Made by a program: the position numbers and the translations under genes
DNA from: an uncultured Bacillota bacterium
GTDB lineage: Bacteria; Bacillota; Clostridia; Christensenellales; QAND01
Length of the DNA stretch: 13,031 nucleotides
Reading direction: 5' to 3'
Assembly (NCBI GenBank): GCA_905208455.1
Contig: CAJLPK010000048.1
Location: 1 to 13,031, forward strand
The notes under the pieces: generated by a model
What the model saw: the letters and a program-made list of their open reading frames with translations, nothing else
The model's database searches: none
Told to the model about the DNA's origin: nothing
Shown: in pieces, positions 11,879 through 13,031 of the stretch
Layout: each line of letters opens with the position of its first letter
How positions within the stretch are numbered: position 1 is the first letter of the stretch

Positions 11879-13031
11879 ATGAAAGCACCGCTGAGTTGGT
11901 TAAAGGATTTTGTTGATATCCAGGTAGATATAGAGACTCTGACCCGTACCATGATCATGCACGGGCTGGGGATTGAAGGCATAGAGCGCGTCTACGGCGC
12001 GTATGACAGCATCGTGGTGGGCAAGCTGCTGAAGATTGCGCCGCATGAAAACAGCGACCATTTGCAGATCTGTACCGTAACAACGGGCGATGAAACGCTG
12101 CAAATCGTGACGGGTGCGCCCAATGTATATGAAGGCATGGTCTGCCCGGTGGCAAAGGTAGGCACTGTGATGCCGGGCGGCAATGAGATTAAGCCGGCTG
12201 TGCTGCGCGGCGTACCGTCCGCTGGCATGCTTTGCAGCGGCGGCGAATTGGAATTGACGGAGGAAGACTGGGAAACTGCCGGCGTAGACGGCATCATGGA
12301 CTTGGGCGCCGCGTTTGAGGCGCATTTAGGCGAGCCTGTCTATGTGGCGCTGGGCCTGGATGATACCGTCATTGATTTTGAGATTTCTGCCAACCGGGGC
12401 GATTGCATGAGCGTTCTCGGCGTGGCCAGAGAGATCGGCGCGGCGCTGAATGTGCCGGTGCGCCTGCCGGAAATCAAGGTGGAGGAGACCGAGGAGCTGG
12501 CGGGCCGCCATGTCAGCATAGAGGTGCAGGAGCAGCAGCTGTGCCCGCGCTACTCCGCACGTGTGATGACGGACATTGTGCGGGGCGATTCCCCGCGCTG
12601 GATGCAGCGTCGTTTGCTGGCGGCAGGCATGCGTCCGGTTTCCAATATCGTGGATATTACAAACTATGTGATGCTGGAAATGGGCCAGCCGCTGCATGCG
12701 TTCGATTATCATGCCGTGGCAGAGGGGCATATCATCGTGCGCCGTGCGAAAAACGGGGAAGAGATGACAACGCTCGACGGTAAGCATCATGTGATGGATG
12801 ACAGCATGCTCATCATTGCAGATAAAAACGGCCCGCTGGCTTTGGCGGGCGTGATGGGCGGATTGGAGAGCGAGATCACCGAAAAAACCGAGATGGTGCT
12901 GCTGGAAAGCGCGAAGTTTGACGGCCCGAACAACCGCCACACCTCCCGCGCGCTCGGGATGATGAGCGAGGCCAGCGCCCGCTATATCAAGGGCGTAAGC
13001 GAGCAAAGCGTCGGCCTTGCCAGCGATAGGG
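11879..13031 (+). CDS. pheT: Phenylalanine--tRNA ligase beta subunit (partial)
   Basis: The frame is open from ATG 11879 to the window edge: 384 codons of a protein that is usually about 800. AGGAGGGGG before the start overlaps the end of pheS, and the gap is 12 bases, so the two are co-transcribed and probably translationally coupled. It begins MKAPLSWLKDFVDI as usual. The EMAP-like tRNA-binding domain lies at about 40-150 (HENSDHLQICTV, VLRGVPSAGMLCS), followed by the B1 segment with SANRGDCMSVLGVAREI and the B3/B4 editing region (PVSNIVDITNYVMLEMGQP, LAGVMGG). The B5 domain and catalytic-like module are cut off. No frame break is seen in the part present. Confidence 0.97.
   Translation, partial: MKAPLSWLKDFVDIQVDIETLTRTMIMHGLGIEGIERVYGAYDSIVVGKLLKIAPHENSDHLQICTVTTGDETLQIVTGAPNVYEGMVCPVAKVGTVMPGGNEIKPAVLRGVPSAGMLCSGGELELTEEDWETAGVDGIMDLGAAFEAHLGEPVYVALGLDDTVIDFEISANRGDCMSVLGVAREIGAALNVPVRLPEIKVEETEELAGRHVSIEVQEQQLCPRYSARVMTDIVRGDSPRWMQRRLLAAGMRPVSNIVDITNYVMLEMGQPLHAFDYHAVAEGHIIVRRAKNGEEMTTLDGKHHVMDDSMLIIADKNGPLALAGVMGGLESEITEKTEMVLLESAKFDGPNNRHTSRALGMMSEASARYIKGVSEQSVGLASDR

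Noticed and set aside
1..13031. CRISPR array, transposase, prophage, toxin-antitoxin or defence system
   Set aside because: No regularly spaced repeats, transposase-like frames, flanking inverted repeats or phage genes were found; the window is mainly housekeeping genes.

Overview
The window reads as a chromosomal housekeeping segment from a Gram-positive, probably anaerobic, spore-forming member of the Clostridia with moderately high GC. Grounds: a YtxC-family sporulation gene directly upstream of thrS, T-box leaders on thrS and pheST, an L20-type leader on infC-rpmI-rplT, a flavodoxin/ferredoxin (EFR1-type) protein, near-consensus sigma-A promoters and many intrinsic terminators. All recognisable genes lie on the + strand.

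Layout. 1-17 is the 3' end of a tRNA gene (probably tRNA-Ser, cut by the window edge), followed by its terminator. About 57-685 holds no convincing gene: first a hairpin-rich stretch ending in a bidirectional terminator, then about 400 bp of unexplained DNA. Next come an EFR1-type flavodoxin/4Fe-4S protein (686-1534), a MATE transporter with its own promoter and terminator (1688-3067), and a stand-alone GT-A-like putative glycosyltransferase (3240-4469) with its own terminator. From 4522 rightwards is a translation block: ytxC-like gene; thrS behind a threonine T-box; infC-rpmI-rplT behind an attenuator leader; a SpoU/TrmH-type rRNA methyltransferase; a short-chain dehydrogenase (SDR); then pheS and the first half of pheT behind a phenylalanine T-box.

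How it works together. The block makes two aminoacyl-tRNA synthetases, initiation factor IF3 and ribosomal proteins L35 and L20. Each of the three transcription units is controlled by a different leader RNA: uncharged tRNA-Thr (specifier ACC), L20 protein (inferred from gene order and the mutually exclusive hairpins) and uncharged tRNA-Phe (specifier TTC). The three leader promoters all have an extended -10 (TGn-TATAAT or TGn-TATAGT) and sit hard against the preceding gene, so each leader terminator may also end transcripts arriving from upstream.

I found no convincing undescribed system. The items most worth a second look are the specifier and discriminator readings in the two T-boxes, the ATC start of infC, an SDR that appears to lack the catalytic serine and is inserted in the rplT-rRNA methylase-pheST neighbourhood, the structured DNA after the tRNA gene, and two genes whose start codons lie immediately behind intrinsic terminators.
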